A stretch of DNA of 64,000 nucleotides from Chrysoporthe austroafricana. Taxonomy: Eukaryota > Ascomycota > Sordariomycetes > Diaporthales > Cryphonectriaceae. Of this stretch, positions 43,484-54,722 are shown one piece after another; the stretch's first letter is position 1; each line of letters opens with the position of its first letter. Below the pieces are notes generated by a model that ran no database searches, was not told where the DNA came from, and saw nothing but the letters and a program-made list of their open reading frames with translations. The DNA lies in assembly GCA_001051155.2 (NCBI GenBank), contig JYIP02000007.1, positions 3,536,342-3,600,341 on the forward strand, in the 5' to 3' direction. Made by a program: the position numbers and the translations under genes.

Positions 43484-44056
43484 ATGCATTTCAGCACTAT
43501 CCTTATCACCATCTTCTTCGTGGGCCTTGTTGTCGCCAGTCCTGTCCAGCCTCTCCTTCCGCGAGCTAGCGTTGCGTCGAACGACCCGAATACCTACAAG
43601 AACGATCCAGGAAAGAAGGCCAACTACCAGTAGAAGGCCTGTGACGCTCTATACCGTGATGGATGCAATGGCTGTAGGATCATGGGTGGCGAGCCTAAGT
43701 CGAATAGCGACCCGAACTATTATATAATAGTGCAGCCTGACGGCAAAAAGGCCGACGGTTCCGACGGGGGCTTGAAGATGATAGTGCACGTCTACCCCAT
43801 GATACTGCCTTTAATGGCAAGGGAGGCAAGACCATTCATTTCCGCGACGATGAGGCGCTTAGCATGTTGGAGTACACTGCATGTACCAGTCTTACTCAAC
43901 CTCCCGTCTGATGTCGCCGGCCACAATGATTTCGCCTGTCACATTTTCAAGCTTGCTGGAATTTGAGACCCAACGCGATTCAGAACCATATCCGGGACGT
44001 TCAGGTCGCTAAAGTAGCTTCGAAAGTTCATCGCCGTGATAAGACAACTACTAATG
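43484..44056 (+). pseudogene. Small secreted cysteine protein, decayed
   Basis: ATG 43484 after a CAAATT leader, with a TATATAAG about 180 bp upstream. A signal peptide is clear (MHFSTILITIFFVGLVVAS). After LPRASVASNDPNTYKNDPG an in-frame TAG (43631, CAG by one C to T) precedes KACDALYRDGCNGCRIMGG. A frameshift near 43780 moves coding-like sequence to another frame (GKGGKTIHFRDDEALSMLEY), then back (SDVAGHNDFACHIFKLAG). It resembles small secreted, effector-like fungal proteins; no named family. Non-functional as it stands. Confidence 0.5.
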
Positions 44057-44884
44057 CCTGACTGTACCAATTCCTCCCTTTGACTGCGTCCCCCGCCGGA
44101 CTCTATAATTCTGTGCTGTCCGGCCCTTCTACTACTCCCTTCTCTAAATCTGCATTATTAGTTCTTAATATCAATTATCTTCACTGACATATGTTCTCGT
44201 AGTCGACCTATCATTATCAATGCCTACAGTCTCAATCTGTCGCGCTCGCAACCCTCAATTGCGGCGATTTCAGAATACTATGTAAGGTCTGCTTTAGCTG
44301 ATGATACGCATGAGCTCGTACGGTGAGCTGGCAGGTGCGACTAATTAAATTGTTTCCTTCTCGTAACACCTTTGTATCTTCGATATATATTGATAGTCTA
44401 CTACTCTTCAATCTTCCCATTATCGGTCATTCCAGGCACTAAACCCTTGTGCCGCAGTCTGTCATTTTCATCTCGACTTCATCTCCGTACTCTCCCAGCC
44501 GTGCATTTATTTCTCGTTCGCACAGCAGCGTGGAGCTACACCCTCAACCGGTTATTCGCTCGCTCTCTGCCACCTTAGTTCTCTGTTATCCCGACTGCTC
44601 CCAATTGTTAACATATAGTATCTGTTATGTAATCAGCTACACCACATTCTAGCGTATCACGACATGATGCGAACTTCTACACGGATTAAATAAGATGAAT
44701 AATGCAGATTACAAGTATATTAAAGACTGAAAATCCTATTACACTATCATTAGAACTAGCTTATTCCGATAACCTTCACTATTCGTTGATTCATAATAAC
44801 TTTCAAGAGATAATATCTTAAGTCATTACATACAAACACTTGATGTGCTCAATTTGGTTAGTAGATAGGGAATTGAATAGAGTT
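44057..44884. other. AT-richer spacer, nothing recognised
   Basis: Short frames only. It may hold the 3' regions of the convergent relics on either side. Confidence 0.4.
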
Positions 44885-46205
44885 CATGACGGGCACCCAG
44901 GTGCTGAAGGTTGAGTTGTCGCTAACGCATTCCCCATCCGTACTGTTGTTACCTTGCTACATTGACATCCGTAATCGTACCGTCTAGTACGGTCGAATTT
45001 AGCTTCTCGGGAATTTCTCCGTTTTCGACCTAGTCGATTAGGCTGCCAAGGGCCGTCTAAGGCCACGACCCGTTTGGTTGCTCTGGACTTAGAGCGCAGT
45101 GGGCAGCGCCAGGTATCAGGAACAGCCGGTTCCATTCCTGCATAGCATTGCAGTCATCGTCGAAACTCAAATTCGAATACACAGTCTTGCGCACAGAGTC
45201 GTGGTATAAAGTAGACGAGATAGTCGGGATCGAGTTATTGCTTTCTCCATGGTAATGGATGATCTTGCTGCCGCTAGCTTCAAACCTGGACAAATCAGTC
45301 CAGGTGGCCTGAAGGCTGTCCTGGAATTTCTGTATCCCCCAGATCATATAATCCCGCATCTGGTCATAGGTCCAGCTCTCCAGATCAATATCGAAGTCGG
45401 TCTCGCTCGTCACAAGCTCTTGGAGAAAGGGTTTGATCCACTGGACGCCAAAGTATTCAGCCTCCAGAGGTGCTGACCCATACGACCCAGAGGAGTATAA
45501 GATAGCGTCCGCAAACGTTGCGGATGGCTGGTACGAGACGTATGCTCTTCTGCCCTGGGAATCGAAAAGCCCGTCGATGATTAGTTGGGCAACCTTCGCC
45601 CCAGCGGCACTGACAGTGCCGTTCGAGCCGTCACTTGGGCATGAGTACGGGTTACCGATAGATGCACTTGTGTTATATTGCAGGCGGCAAAGATCGGTTC
45701 TGGCCACAACTCCGTCAACACGGCCATCAAGAGCATCGCATGCGGCAATTCTGTCGTTGTTGATCTGGTCAAGCTCTCAATTGGGTGGATAATAACCTTC
45801 GGTATACGCGACGACTGGGCTGGAGAGATGATTGACCTGCTAAAACCCGTACCGGATTGCTGGAGCACCGATAGCAAGTCCGTCAAACTGATCAGCGTAT
45901 CTCTGCGCCTGAGTCCACCCGTCTCTTCCGCCCTCGGAGCACCCCTGGTAGTAGCTGTATACGCGGTCGCTGGTCGCGTTGGAATCTATATCGTAAAAGC
46001 TCCCGGTGAGCGCCTTGCCGAGTTCGGTCATCTCGTGGATGGCCTTGTATCCGAACCCATAGACGAGATCCCAATTGAGCGCCCCGTTGGCGGCGACGAC
46101 TACTTACACATACTCAACGGTACAGACATCATCCAGAGTTAGACTTAGGACAGGATCAAGCATAGCCGCAGCCGTAGCGCAGACCACGATCACGCTGGAC
46201 TGCAT
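44885..46205 (-). pseudogene. Tannase / feruloyl esterase family enzyme (PF07519), pseudogene
   Basis: Secreted serine esterase that would cleave ester bonds of tannins or feruloylated polymers. The ATG at 46205 starts a signal peptide (MQSSVIVVCATAAAMLDPV) and TLDDVCTVEYV. A large in-frame deletion follows, starting at a GTAAGT donor-like site, and the frame resumes at NGALNWDLVYGFGYKAIHEM. The nucleophile motif GCSEGGRDG and the catalytic His region LIPGAAHC are present. One frame runs from start to end, broken by TAA (46104), TAG (45840), TGA (45777), TAG (45057) and more stops in the last 50 codons, where the family ending (VENGEIPEKLNSTVLDG) is still readable. Inactive. Confidence 0.8.
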
Positions 46206-46328
46206 GGTGGGATGAAATCCGCTGCTGAGAACAGACAAGAAAGGAACGAAATCGAGAATGGAGCGAGAGCGATGAAGATTAGTGTATATCTTCATTAAAC
46301 GTGCTACATTGGAAGCACGTCACGAAAT

Positions 46329-46741
46329 TTATACGTTAAGTAGCAAAGGGCTAGTCACCAACAAGCTCGTATCTCGAAACCTAACAAACAAGTCGATTGC
46401 GCGGCATGGAACGTGGTAAAATGATTGATTATTGAATTCAACACCACCGGCACCACGGGCTCCCAGCTGAGCGATATCGTCGGCAACATAGCTCCCATCG
46501 ACACTTGCATCGGGCAACCTGTGAGTAGTGGTTAGCAACGAATTGAAGAGCAAAAGGCAAACACGGTTTGTCCATTGACTTACCAATACCTATATCTTGG
46601 CCGTTGAGCTACTGCAGGATCGCTGAAAGTACCCGCAGTCGAAACACCTCGTTCTACCACATTATCACGGCCTCCGAGATGCAATAAGGCAAGAACGCGA
46701 CCCAACAGGCAGCTCAATCGAAAAGATACCCGCGGCCGCAT
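46329..46741 (-). pseudogene. Secreted glycosidase-like protein, N-terminal stub with intron
   Basis: ATG 46741 (MRPRVSFRLSCLLGRVLALL, signal-like). Exon 1 ends at 46584 with QRPRYRYW; a 65-bp intron (46583-46519, GTAAGT...CTAACC...CACAG) joins to LPDASVDGSYVADDIAQLG and GAGGVEF, ending at a stop near 46329. The PRYRYWLPDASV start followed by AGAGGVE is typical of large fungal secreted glycosidase-like proteins (GH106-like or related). The rest, normally many hundreds of residues, is missing after GGVEF, where the reading becomes unrelated. Truncated copy. Confidence 0.55.
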
Positions 46742-47810
46742 CTTCCACCAGAACGATCTATAGCTGGAGTGTAATTTTCCTTGCCCAGGTATTGCTTGCC
46801 AGATTAAAGAAAGAAACTGCTTTCAGGATATAGCAAAGCTAGGCGGATGAATGTATCAATAGGCTGTAGCTAGCACCCATTCTACACGTATGCTTACCCC
46901 CATGATAGCGATAATTAGCGTCGGGTCAGTCCCGGACCCCCGACTCTACCGGCAGTCAGATATGCCATACTCCCGAGTCCTACCGCTGAGGCAAGTGCGG
47001 GGCTACTATTTCGACCGTTATAAGAAGACGGTACACACCATGGAGCAACGCATGTCAGCCAGCCCCGCCCCTAATACCCGGATCTAACCTACTCGGAAAG
47101 CATTGCTCCGTCTCCGGGGTCCCTCCCGAAATTGCGACGTGCGTATCGACAAACAAGGTCTGGCGAATTTGTAGTCCACATGTAGATCACACCCTGCATC
47201 TTCGCCATAAGTTTACCCCGAGGTGTGATTGGAGGATTGTGCCCCGCGCCCCGAAGAAGCAACTCCCTATCTCGACAGTGCGAAATGTGGAGTCATACGC
47301 GATTTCTCGAGGTATACGCGTATACAAACACATGTGGCTGCAAGGAGGCAGCCACACTATCAACGCACAGTTTGCCTTGCGCATCTGTGCGATCGGACGC
47401 GTGTACAAATAACACAACATCACCCGAGCGCTAGGCAGACGACCCACGAAGTTTTGATGTTCAAAATGGCAAGTGCTTTGAGAATGTCTCGGATCAAGGT
47501 TGCAATCGAGATATTGCAGCTCACGGTCCTGCTTGCTACTGTACTTGAAGAAGAAACTATTTGTAGGAGGGCGACGGGTGCTGTTCCTGGGCGGAACGAG
47601 TGAAGGGCGGAGCGAGTGAAGGGTGGAACGCGCTTCACAACTTAAAAATGGGGTCGAGCGAGGGCACCAGGGCCGAAAACCACCCCCTGTCATCAGGAAA
47701 AGAGGCGCTGTGGGGTGCTATAGGCAGGCGCGAGTCGTGAATTTTGCGGGCAAAAAGCATGAGGGGGGCACGAGGGGCCAAAGCGCCGCGCAGGGAAGTG
47801 CTATGCCCTC
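46742..47810. other. No gene recognised
   Basis: The open minus frame 47693-47187 (168 codons) overlaps other frames and shows no family or signal. GGAACGAGTGAAGGGCGGAG repeats twice near 47590-47625. Confidence 0.4.
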
Positions 47811-47814
47811 GAGA

Positions 47815-48025
47815 TCCCCTTGCGATAGCTGCAGACAGGCCGTGCAGTGCTTATCCAGGTGGTTTCGGGCCGTGCAGGCCTGCGTGGCGAGTGTTGTGCC
47901 GTTTGGGCCGGTTTTCGGGGTGGTCTTTGGGGCGGGTGGGCAGGCAGCGCAGGGCGAGGGGCACACGTCTTTTGCGCAGCGGGCCCGCGCCAGAGTAGAT
48001 AGACCACATGTACCACGCACCACCC
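47815..48025 (+). repeat. R2 repeat, copy 1
   Basis: GCAGACAGGCCGTGCAGTGC, GGTGGTTTCGGGCCGTGCAG, TTTTCGGGGTGGTCTT, GGGCAGGCAGCGCAGGGCGA and TAGACCACA match 52815-53000 in the same order and orientation. Confidence 0.7.
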
Positions 48026-48044
48026 GTCCGCTAAGCCATGCTCC

Positions 48045-48935
48045 TCAAAGAACAGGGGTCTCCCAGCTTGCAAATAAACCTTGTTTACGGCTGGCAGAGG
48101 TAGCATCTCGTCTGCCTTTTTGGGCTTGTTGAGTGAGGTCGAGCACCCGGTCATCCTTGTTGTCGAGCGACCATTGAGGAACATAGTGTTGTCTCCTCTG
48201 CTCGGCCCGGATCTCGCCTACCTGCACACGATGGGTCAGCTTCCTTGCTACTCAGTCTCCCTGCAGAATGAACGCGATACTTGTGACTTACAATACCTCT
48301 TCGCTCTAGCATAGACCTCATCTCTCTTCTCTTCGGGGATGAAGTGCCTCACTTGGTCATGCCAGTACAACAGCACCTCTTCAGGATATCTTTCCACCAT
48401 GCCCCTCGAGTTTGGCATTGCAGAACCAGATTTCTCGCTCGTCCTGTTGCTGTCGCCACTGTCCATCTTTCCCGACAAATACCAGCCCACTCCAGTCGGG
48501 CGTTAACGCGGGCATGTTCAGGTCGTTCTCGCGGTAGTCCATGCCATTCAGCCCTGCGACCTGCCGCGCTTCCTCGACGGCTCGGTCGTAGTCGCTGCCC
48601 AGGAGCACCGCCAAGAGCTGGACGCGCCGCGCCTGGATGGCTAGCTAGCCCCCACCTGAGGTCGTCCTTGTGGTATATGACGAATAATTTGTCCGGGGTT
48701 CTTGTACTTATGGTTGAAGTGGCGCTTCCTCTTGCCGCCTGGCGTGGCGTACATGGGCGCCTTCTCGGGCTGGGCGCGGTGGATTCCGTACGGCGAAGAC
48801 CGGCCCTGCGTCCGCCGTGAGCGAACCAGCGCGAGACACTTCTTCTCGCGTATCTGGTCGTCCTGTCATGCCGGCAGAATGACGGGCATTTCAAGCTGGC
48901 TGTTGCCCGAGATGCTGTAGTGGGCTAGTGTTGTG
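48045..48935 (-). pseudogene. Unrecognised protein, frameshifted relic
   Basis: Minus strand in successive frames: 48920-48660 (KKCLALVRSRRTQGRSSPYG, KRKRHFNHKYKNPGQIIRHI); 48614-48381 (AVLLGSDYDRAVEEARQVAG, LTPDWSGLVFVGKDGQW, EIWFCNAKLEGHGG); 48440-48310 (EEVLLYWHDQVRHFIPEEK); then, after GTAAGT at about 48292, 48227-48045 (RRQHYVPQWSLDNKDDRVLD). Phrases follow one another plausibly, so this seems one gene with at least two frameshifts and one intron. No family recognised. Confidence 0.4.
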
Positions 48936-49533
48936 ACGGGGGTACAGAAGCACACATATGGACATTGCTACATACAATTGCAAGAACGGAATCCCAAGAA
49001 CGAAAATCCAAAATACCCTACATTTTTGCGCCCCTTCCTTCTAACACCCCCCTCCCCCCCGGCCTATTTTAACCTGTATGGTCTGGGGTGCACTATATAT
49101 ACGGTTGGAAGGGATATTCAAATAGTGTTGGCTGGGCTGTACGTACATACGTAAGGGGTCAATATCGTATATTTTATTATTGTCTAAGGAACGAACAGCT
49201 ATCTGTCGTAGCCCAGAAGAGAGAATGCAATATGGCCTATATTGCACGGGCCATATACTGTTACGTGCCATGCCATCCGGCAGGCTTACTTAACAATAGA
49301 GCAAACTCACAAATAGAGAGCTCGAATATGAGCTGGCCTTTTGATCTATGGCGCCGTGGTACCTTCCCAACACTGATCGTTACACCTGATACAAGGGCTC
49401 TTATTGAGGGCTTGGAGGGTCTGGTCTCATTCAACGATCATTGCTCAACGGCGCGTAACTCGCAATGCTCTCGTGTAACAACAACCGCCCTCTCATTCCA
49501 CCAAACCCCCCCCCCCTCGGCGCGGCCTTTCAT
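48936..49533. other. No gene recognised
   Basis: The + frame 49088-49957 is open but is mostly antisense to the nuclease-like gene. An imperfect palindrome around ATGGCC...GGCCAT (49231-49252) is visible. Confidence 0.4.
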
Positions 49534-52155
49534 TCACCCCATCGACTCGTCCCGCCGTTTCTGGTCTGCGGCGACGGCCGCCTGCCTCCGAGCCCGGCCG
49601 GCAGAAGAAGGCCCGGCCGTGGTGCCCGGTTTCGGGTCGGGGAAGTCTGCATCCGCCCGCTCCCCCTTCCTCGCTTCGGCATCTTCTCGCCGCTGCACGT
49701 GTGCCTCGTCTTCCGGGCTGAGCTCCTCCACGGGTGATGAGCTGAGCAGCCCATCTTCGAAATCCCCAGACCAGTGCCGTGGATGCTGCAGATCGTCGTT
49801 TTCTTCTGCTGCGGTCTGTTCTTCGGCGCTGATGATGGCTTCGTGGAGCCGCTCGAAAGGAATCCGAATCATCGGCTCGCTTTTATCTGCAATGCGATCT
49901 ACCGTCGGGTTATCGAAATCTTGCAGTTGTAGTTCGAGGGCACCAGGCAGGACCTGACCGAACGTGTCTCGAATCATCTGTAGATATATATTAGTTAAAG
50001 ATTCAGCTGGAAGGCAAGGCAAATAAATAGACGTACTGTTTTTCGCTTCTCGATTCTGAAACGCGTCCGATCATGGATATCCCCACCCCTAGGATTTCCG
50101 GCGTCAATCCTTTCCCGGCACCGGAATTCCAAAAGCCAAGTCTCAAGGCTTCCGGGTTTATTATCGATTCCGAGAAGTACTTGCACATATAACGCATTGG
50201 GTTTAAGCAAATAGTCGTTGGCAAGACGGTTCAGATCTTTTTGCTTTTGCGACCAGGATATTTCGAGTATTACAGCCGGATATTTCTCACCACTGAGACA
50301 CCACGAGCCGTCAGGCTCATGCTGGGACTCGCCATAGCGCCGCCGCGTTGATCCCGAAGCACGAATACGAGTAGCCAAGCGTACGGCTTCGGCAGAGCCG
50401 CAAGAACGGATCCTCGTCAGCTCATCGCGAATCAATCCTTTCACTTCCTCGGATAAGTTGTCGTGGAAAGTGCCAGGCATCCGAAATACGACTTGCTGTG
50501 TATCGGGAAAATAATCGTAACGGAGCTTGTCCTGGACGTACGACCATAGGCGAGGCTCCAGATGCTCCGCCTGCGCGATCGCTTCCTGCAGCGCCGCCCA
50601 GTCGCAAACAGATAGCGGGACTGGGAACCAAGGGTCGGCGGAGATGGCAAAGCCCTCGCTGCGCTGTCGGATGAGGCCGAGCACTAACCTTGCCCCTGGA
50701 GAGAGGTGAGCGGTGTAGTCCGCGTCCGGGCCTGGTGCTGATGCAGGTGCAGATGCGAGAAAGGATCCGCCGGCGGCCTTGGTGGTGGTGGTCGTGGGGG
50801 TGCTGCTGTCGCTGCTGCTTGGCTGCGCCGATGACCCGCCCGGTACAGAAGCGTGCTCGTGCTGGTGGTGCTCGAGCGCGTGCACGCTGTCTGCATCCGC
50901 CCGCTCCCCCTTCCTCGCTTCGGCATCTTCTCGCCGCTGCACCTCTGCCTCGTCTTCCGCGCTGAGCTGCTCCACGGGTGACGAAGGGGGCTGCGGCACT
51001 CCGGGGTCCTCGGACCAACATGTTGGGTCTTCTGGATCTTCGGCTCCCGCTGCGTCTTCTTCTATCGCGACATCGGTTTCGGCGTAGCGAATTGCTTTAT
51101 GGAGCCGGTCAAAGGGGATGCGAACCGGCTCGGTTCGATATGTAATGCCTTCAACGGCCGCATTGCCGAAATCCCGAAGCTGCAGCTCGAAATTGCCAGG
51201 CAGGAACTGACCGTATTCGTTTCGAATAATCTATAAATATACATTAGCTAAGATATAGCTAAAAGGGGAAAGCAAATATATATACATACCTTTTTTTGCA
51301 TGTCGAGCTCGAAATCCATCGGGTTATCGCTAGTCTTTTGCCGGCGCCGATATTCAATAAGCTGGATCTCAAGGCCTTCAGGGTCAATATCAATTCCGAG
51401 AACGACCTGAATTCGTGGTCCACCGGCTCCGAACAGATAATCGTGGGCAAGACGGTTCAGATCCTTTCGCTTTTGTGACCAGGATACCTCGAGTATAACA
51501 GTCGGATATCTCTGGTATTTTGCTTCTTTGCTGGTAGGATCCCCGCTACCGACTTTCCACGAACTATCGGGCTCATGTTGGACCAGTATATAGCCGTTGC
51601 CATTTCTGGGAACCTTAAAGGTCCACCGTTTTGATCTCGACATATAAATCCGATTAGCCAAGCAAATAGCTTCAGCAGAGCCGTAAGAACAGATCTTAGC
51701 TAGCTCATCGTTAATCAGTTTTTCAGTTACCCCGCATAAAGCCTCGTGGATAGTGCCAGGCATGCGAAAGACGACCTCCTGTACGTCAGGGAAATAGTCG
51801 TAACGGAGCTTGTCCTGGACATACGACCATAGGCGGGGCTCCAGATGTTCCGCCTGCACGATCGCTTCTTGCAGCGCCGCCCAGTCGCAAATAGATAGCG
51901 GCACTCGGAGCCAAGGGTCATCGGTGCCAAGGCCCTCGCTGCGCTGTCGGATGAGGCTGAGCACCGACCTTGCCCCTGGAGAGAGATGAGCGGCGTAGTC
52001 CGGGTCCGGGCCTGGTGCTGATGCTGATGCTGATGCAGATGCAGATGCAGATGCAGATGCAGATGCAAGAAAGGATCCGCCGGCGGCAGTAGTGGTAGTA
52101 GGGGAGCTGCTGTCGCTGCTGCTTGGCTGCGCCGATAACCCGCCCGGTACAGAAG

Positions 52156-52191
<36 letters not shown>

Positions 52192-52276
52192 GGTGGTGCT
52201 CGAGCGCGTGCACGCTGTCTGTAGGCTCGGGCGGGGAGCTCGACTTGAAATCGGTACGCGGCAGGCTGGATTCCAT
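49534..52276 (-). CDS. Tandem-fused nuclease-like protein, two copies in one frame (874 aa, three exons)
   Basis: Exons 52276-51290, 51230-50037 and 49977-49534. Both introns are 59 bp (GTATGT...TATAG and GTACGT...TACAG) at the same place in each copy. Unit 1 (MESSLPRTDFKSSSPPEPTD, HEHEHEHE and ASASAS repeats) has SICDWAALQEAIVQAEHLEP, DKLRYDYFPD, VVFRMPGTIHEAL and YPTVILEVSWSQKRKDL (E about 263). Unit 2 has the same blocks (YPAVILEISWSQKQKDL). The ILE(V/I)SWSQK block with a following hydrophobic strand (IQVVLGIDID) resembles the core of PD-(D/E)XK-type enzymes of the Uma2 or related kind; this assignment is tentative. Exon 2 runs from the tail of unit 1 (AEVQRREDAEARKGERADAD) straight into SVHALEHHQHEH of unit 2 without start or stop. 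Confidence 0.65.
49978..50036 (-). other. 59-bp intron, unit 2 of the fused gene
   Basis: Minus strand GTACGTCTA...TAACTAATATA...CTACAG; joins IEKRKT to MIRDTFGQVLPG in frame. Confidence 0.75.
51231..51289 (-). other. 59-bp intron, unit 1 of the fused gene
   Basis: Minus strand GTATGTATAT...TTAGCTAATGT...TTTATAG; joins DMQKK to IIRNEYGQFLPG in frame. Confidence 0.75.
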
Positions 52277-52376
52277 GGTCTGTTGCGGGTGAAGCGTGTG
52301 AAGTGAATGGTAGAAGTGAAGCGAGTGAAGGGGAAGCTTGCTGTGTGTGATGTAAAGTGACACGATGTGTGTGATG

Positions 52377-52814
52377 GAAAGTGACGCTGCGGGACGGCGA
52401 CCGCCAAACCGGATCTAGCTAGTACACAGGCAACTATCTTGGATGCGCTGTAGTGATTCCGAACTGCGAACCTCACTTGCTAATTACCTCTGTTCTCTAT
52501 GAAGTACCTAAATGCATCAGGTAGCGCGATCCAGCTGAGCAAACGGCTGGCTATTTGTAACCGCACGGACTCTTACCAAGCGGCCAAGTATCATTACCCG
52601 CATCCTAAAAGCCCTTACTGCACGGATTATTCGATAACTAAGAACCATTCAGAATAGTCACCCTAAAGGAGATTATATTATATACAAGTAGTCTTATGGA
52701 TACGCATTATCCTAGCTTTGTTCTGGCTCTAGTTACTGTCGGGGATACCTGAAAGGACCCGGTGACGTCTGACGGCTTTGCGGTGCTGTAGGGTGCTGCG
52801 CTCCTTGCCACCTC
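52377..52814. other. Upstream region of the fused gene, nothing else recognised
   Basis: GTGTGATGxAAAGTGAC occurs twice (52347, 52370) just upstream of the start, likely promoter or leader. No other gene. Confidence 0.35.
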
Positions 52815-53060
52815 TCGTAATCGCAGCAGACAGGCCGTATAGTGCGTTTCCGGGTGGTTTTGGGGCCGTGCAGGCCTGCACAGCAGGTACTGTGGCGTTC
52901 GGACTGGTCTTCGGGGTGGTCTTCGGGCGGGCAGGCAGCACACACAGAGGGCGAGGGCGAGGGCGCGCGGGCTAAAGTAGACCACACACACACACACACA
53001 CACGCCCCCCCCCCCATAACACCACACCACACCACACCACACCACCCACACCCTGCACCG
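52815..53060 (+). repeat. R2 repeat, copy 2, with (AC)n, poly-C and ACCAC arrays
   Basis: Homologous to 47815-48025; then (AC) dinucleotides at about 52981-53002, 12 C near 53006, and ACCAC repeats at 53020-53050, which replace the flank of copy 1. Confidence 0.7.
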
Positions 53061-53668
53061 CAGAGACATACCGCGTACGACGAAACTGCTGTGCCCAAAG
53101 CCTGCCGTCAATCCATTACCAAGCTACAGGATTCGTACATATCGAGAGCAAGGCAGCCGCTGTGCAGTGCTGTGGCAGGCTTGCTGACAGACGCGAAAAT
53201 TCTGTGTCCAGACACAGAATTCGTGTGCTCGGACCGCTGTGTGGCTCGTGCACGGCCAGAACGCCCCCTTACCTAAATTTGTTTCGCCAGCCAAGCTGGC
53301 CAGACAGCGTTTCTGTGCTGGCCTCGCTTAGAGCCCCCTTCCACGTCGACCATATCCACGATGTGCCCGTCGACGGTCCTCCGGAACAACCTGGGGACCA
53401 CCACTATCATGCGGCGGAGAAGGTTCCACAACAAGTTGTCGTCATCGCTCCATTCGCGAAAATATTTGAAGGATCTTGCAGTCCACGTCTGGCTCTATTG
53501 TCGTAGCTCGTTTGGGGGCGCATAGACTCCCACCTTCTAGGAGTTGCGGAGGGTCGGGAGTGTTATACATCAGCTCCATAATGATGATATAAGGAGTACT
53601 GCTTGCAAATTGGTTGCTACGAATTGGTCTTCAGCTTTGCATAACCGAGCCCGGCAGGAGCCGCTATT
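53061..53668 (-). other. Unassigned; possible decayed minus-strand gene and an 11-bp palindrome
   Basis: Minus-strand frame near 53490-53275 reads SFKYFREWSDDDNLLWNLLR then VVVPRLFRRTVDGHIVDMV and stops; family unknown. AATTCTGTGTC / GACACAGAATT form perfect arms around 2 bases at about 53198-53221. Confidence 0.3.
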
Positions 53669-54722
53669 ATGAGGGCAACGCATGACGACCTGATCATTGG
53701 AATGGTTGGGGGGGGGGGAGTGTTTCCCTCGCAGCATCTGGAGATGTTCCCCTGCCGAAATATGAAGATATGCAGGGACGTATTGCTATACGACATGCTC
53801 TTTAGTGGTCCAAAAAACCGTATCTTGTCGAGAGTCCACCTCTATAGCGGCACGTCCATCTCGGTAAAGCAGCTTGGTTTACTTCCCCCCCCACAAAAAA
53901 AAAGTAAAAGGGCGCGCAGAAAGAGTTGAACAATATATCCAAGTTCAGCGGCGAGACCTATGAGGGTGTGCTCGATATGCTCGAGATCTAGTGCTAGCAT
54001 ACTGCGCCGCCGTATCGACTAGGAACGAAGTGTCAGGTCAGGAGCGGCGAGGAAGATATATTCTACTCCAGGGCGGTGCACGAGGTCGACTTCAGTTGTT
54101 CGACCTGGCTGGGACTGGACGTCGAGACCCAATTGAGGTACTGCTACCAGACGCCAGTAGGGCTGGGCGGAAATCCATGGAAAAGGGACAATACATGGCA
54201 GAATTCGCGCATAAGCCTTGGTACTCCTGCCAAATACACAAGCAAAGGGTCCCGGGCGCCGGTCACCACAGTCGCCCGATGAGAGCAGTAGTACCCAACT
54301 TGACCCGGGTGGAGAACGGTCCCCATAGATCGGGCAGGCCTCCCGGCGGTGCTACGTCACGGTTCGCACCCGACGTTTGGACGAGCTCTAGCAAGTGACC
54401 TTGGACCTACAAGGCAGACATATGGGGCCTGGCCGTCTGCTGGCTAAGCAGGTTCAAACCAATTCCTGCAAATATGAAGTTGGACCGGTGGGGGTGGGAG
54501 GAACTTCGGAAGACACTGGATACTCCCAGAGATGAGATATCGGAGGACTTTTACGATCTTCCGTTGGTGATGCTGGGATGGGAATCTGGCGCCCAGCTGA
54601 GTTCTGAAGAGGCCCTCGCCCATCGCGTGTGGGGACTTTTATATGTAAATAAGCTGGACAATAATCACAGGATACAGGGGTCCAAGAGGGTGCGGTTTAT
54701 ATCGAACTATGAGCAAGGTTGA
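53669..54722 (+). pseudogene. Unrecognised relic in several frames
   Basis: Frame 53669-53929 (MRATHDDLIIGMVGGGG, a G-run, then CRDVLLYDMLFSGPKNRILS); frame 54076-54282 (HEVDFSCSTWLGLDVETQLR); frame 54474-54722 (MKLDRWGWEELRKTLDTPRD, LPLVMLGWESGAQLSSEEAL, ending TGA). They could be exons or frameshifted parts of one gene. No family recognised. Confidence 0.3.

Noticed and set aside
49088..49957. 289-codon + frame
   Set aside because: Mostly antisense to exon 3 of the fused nuclease-like gene, no start context and no domain.
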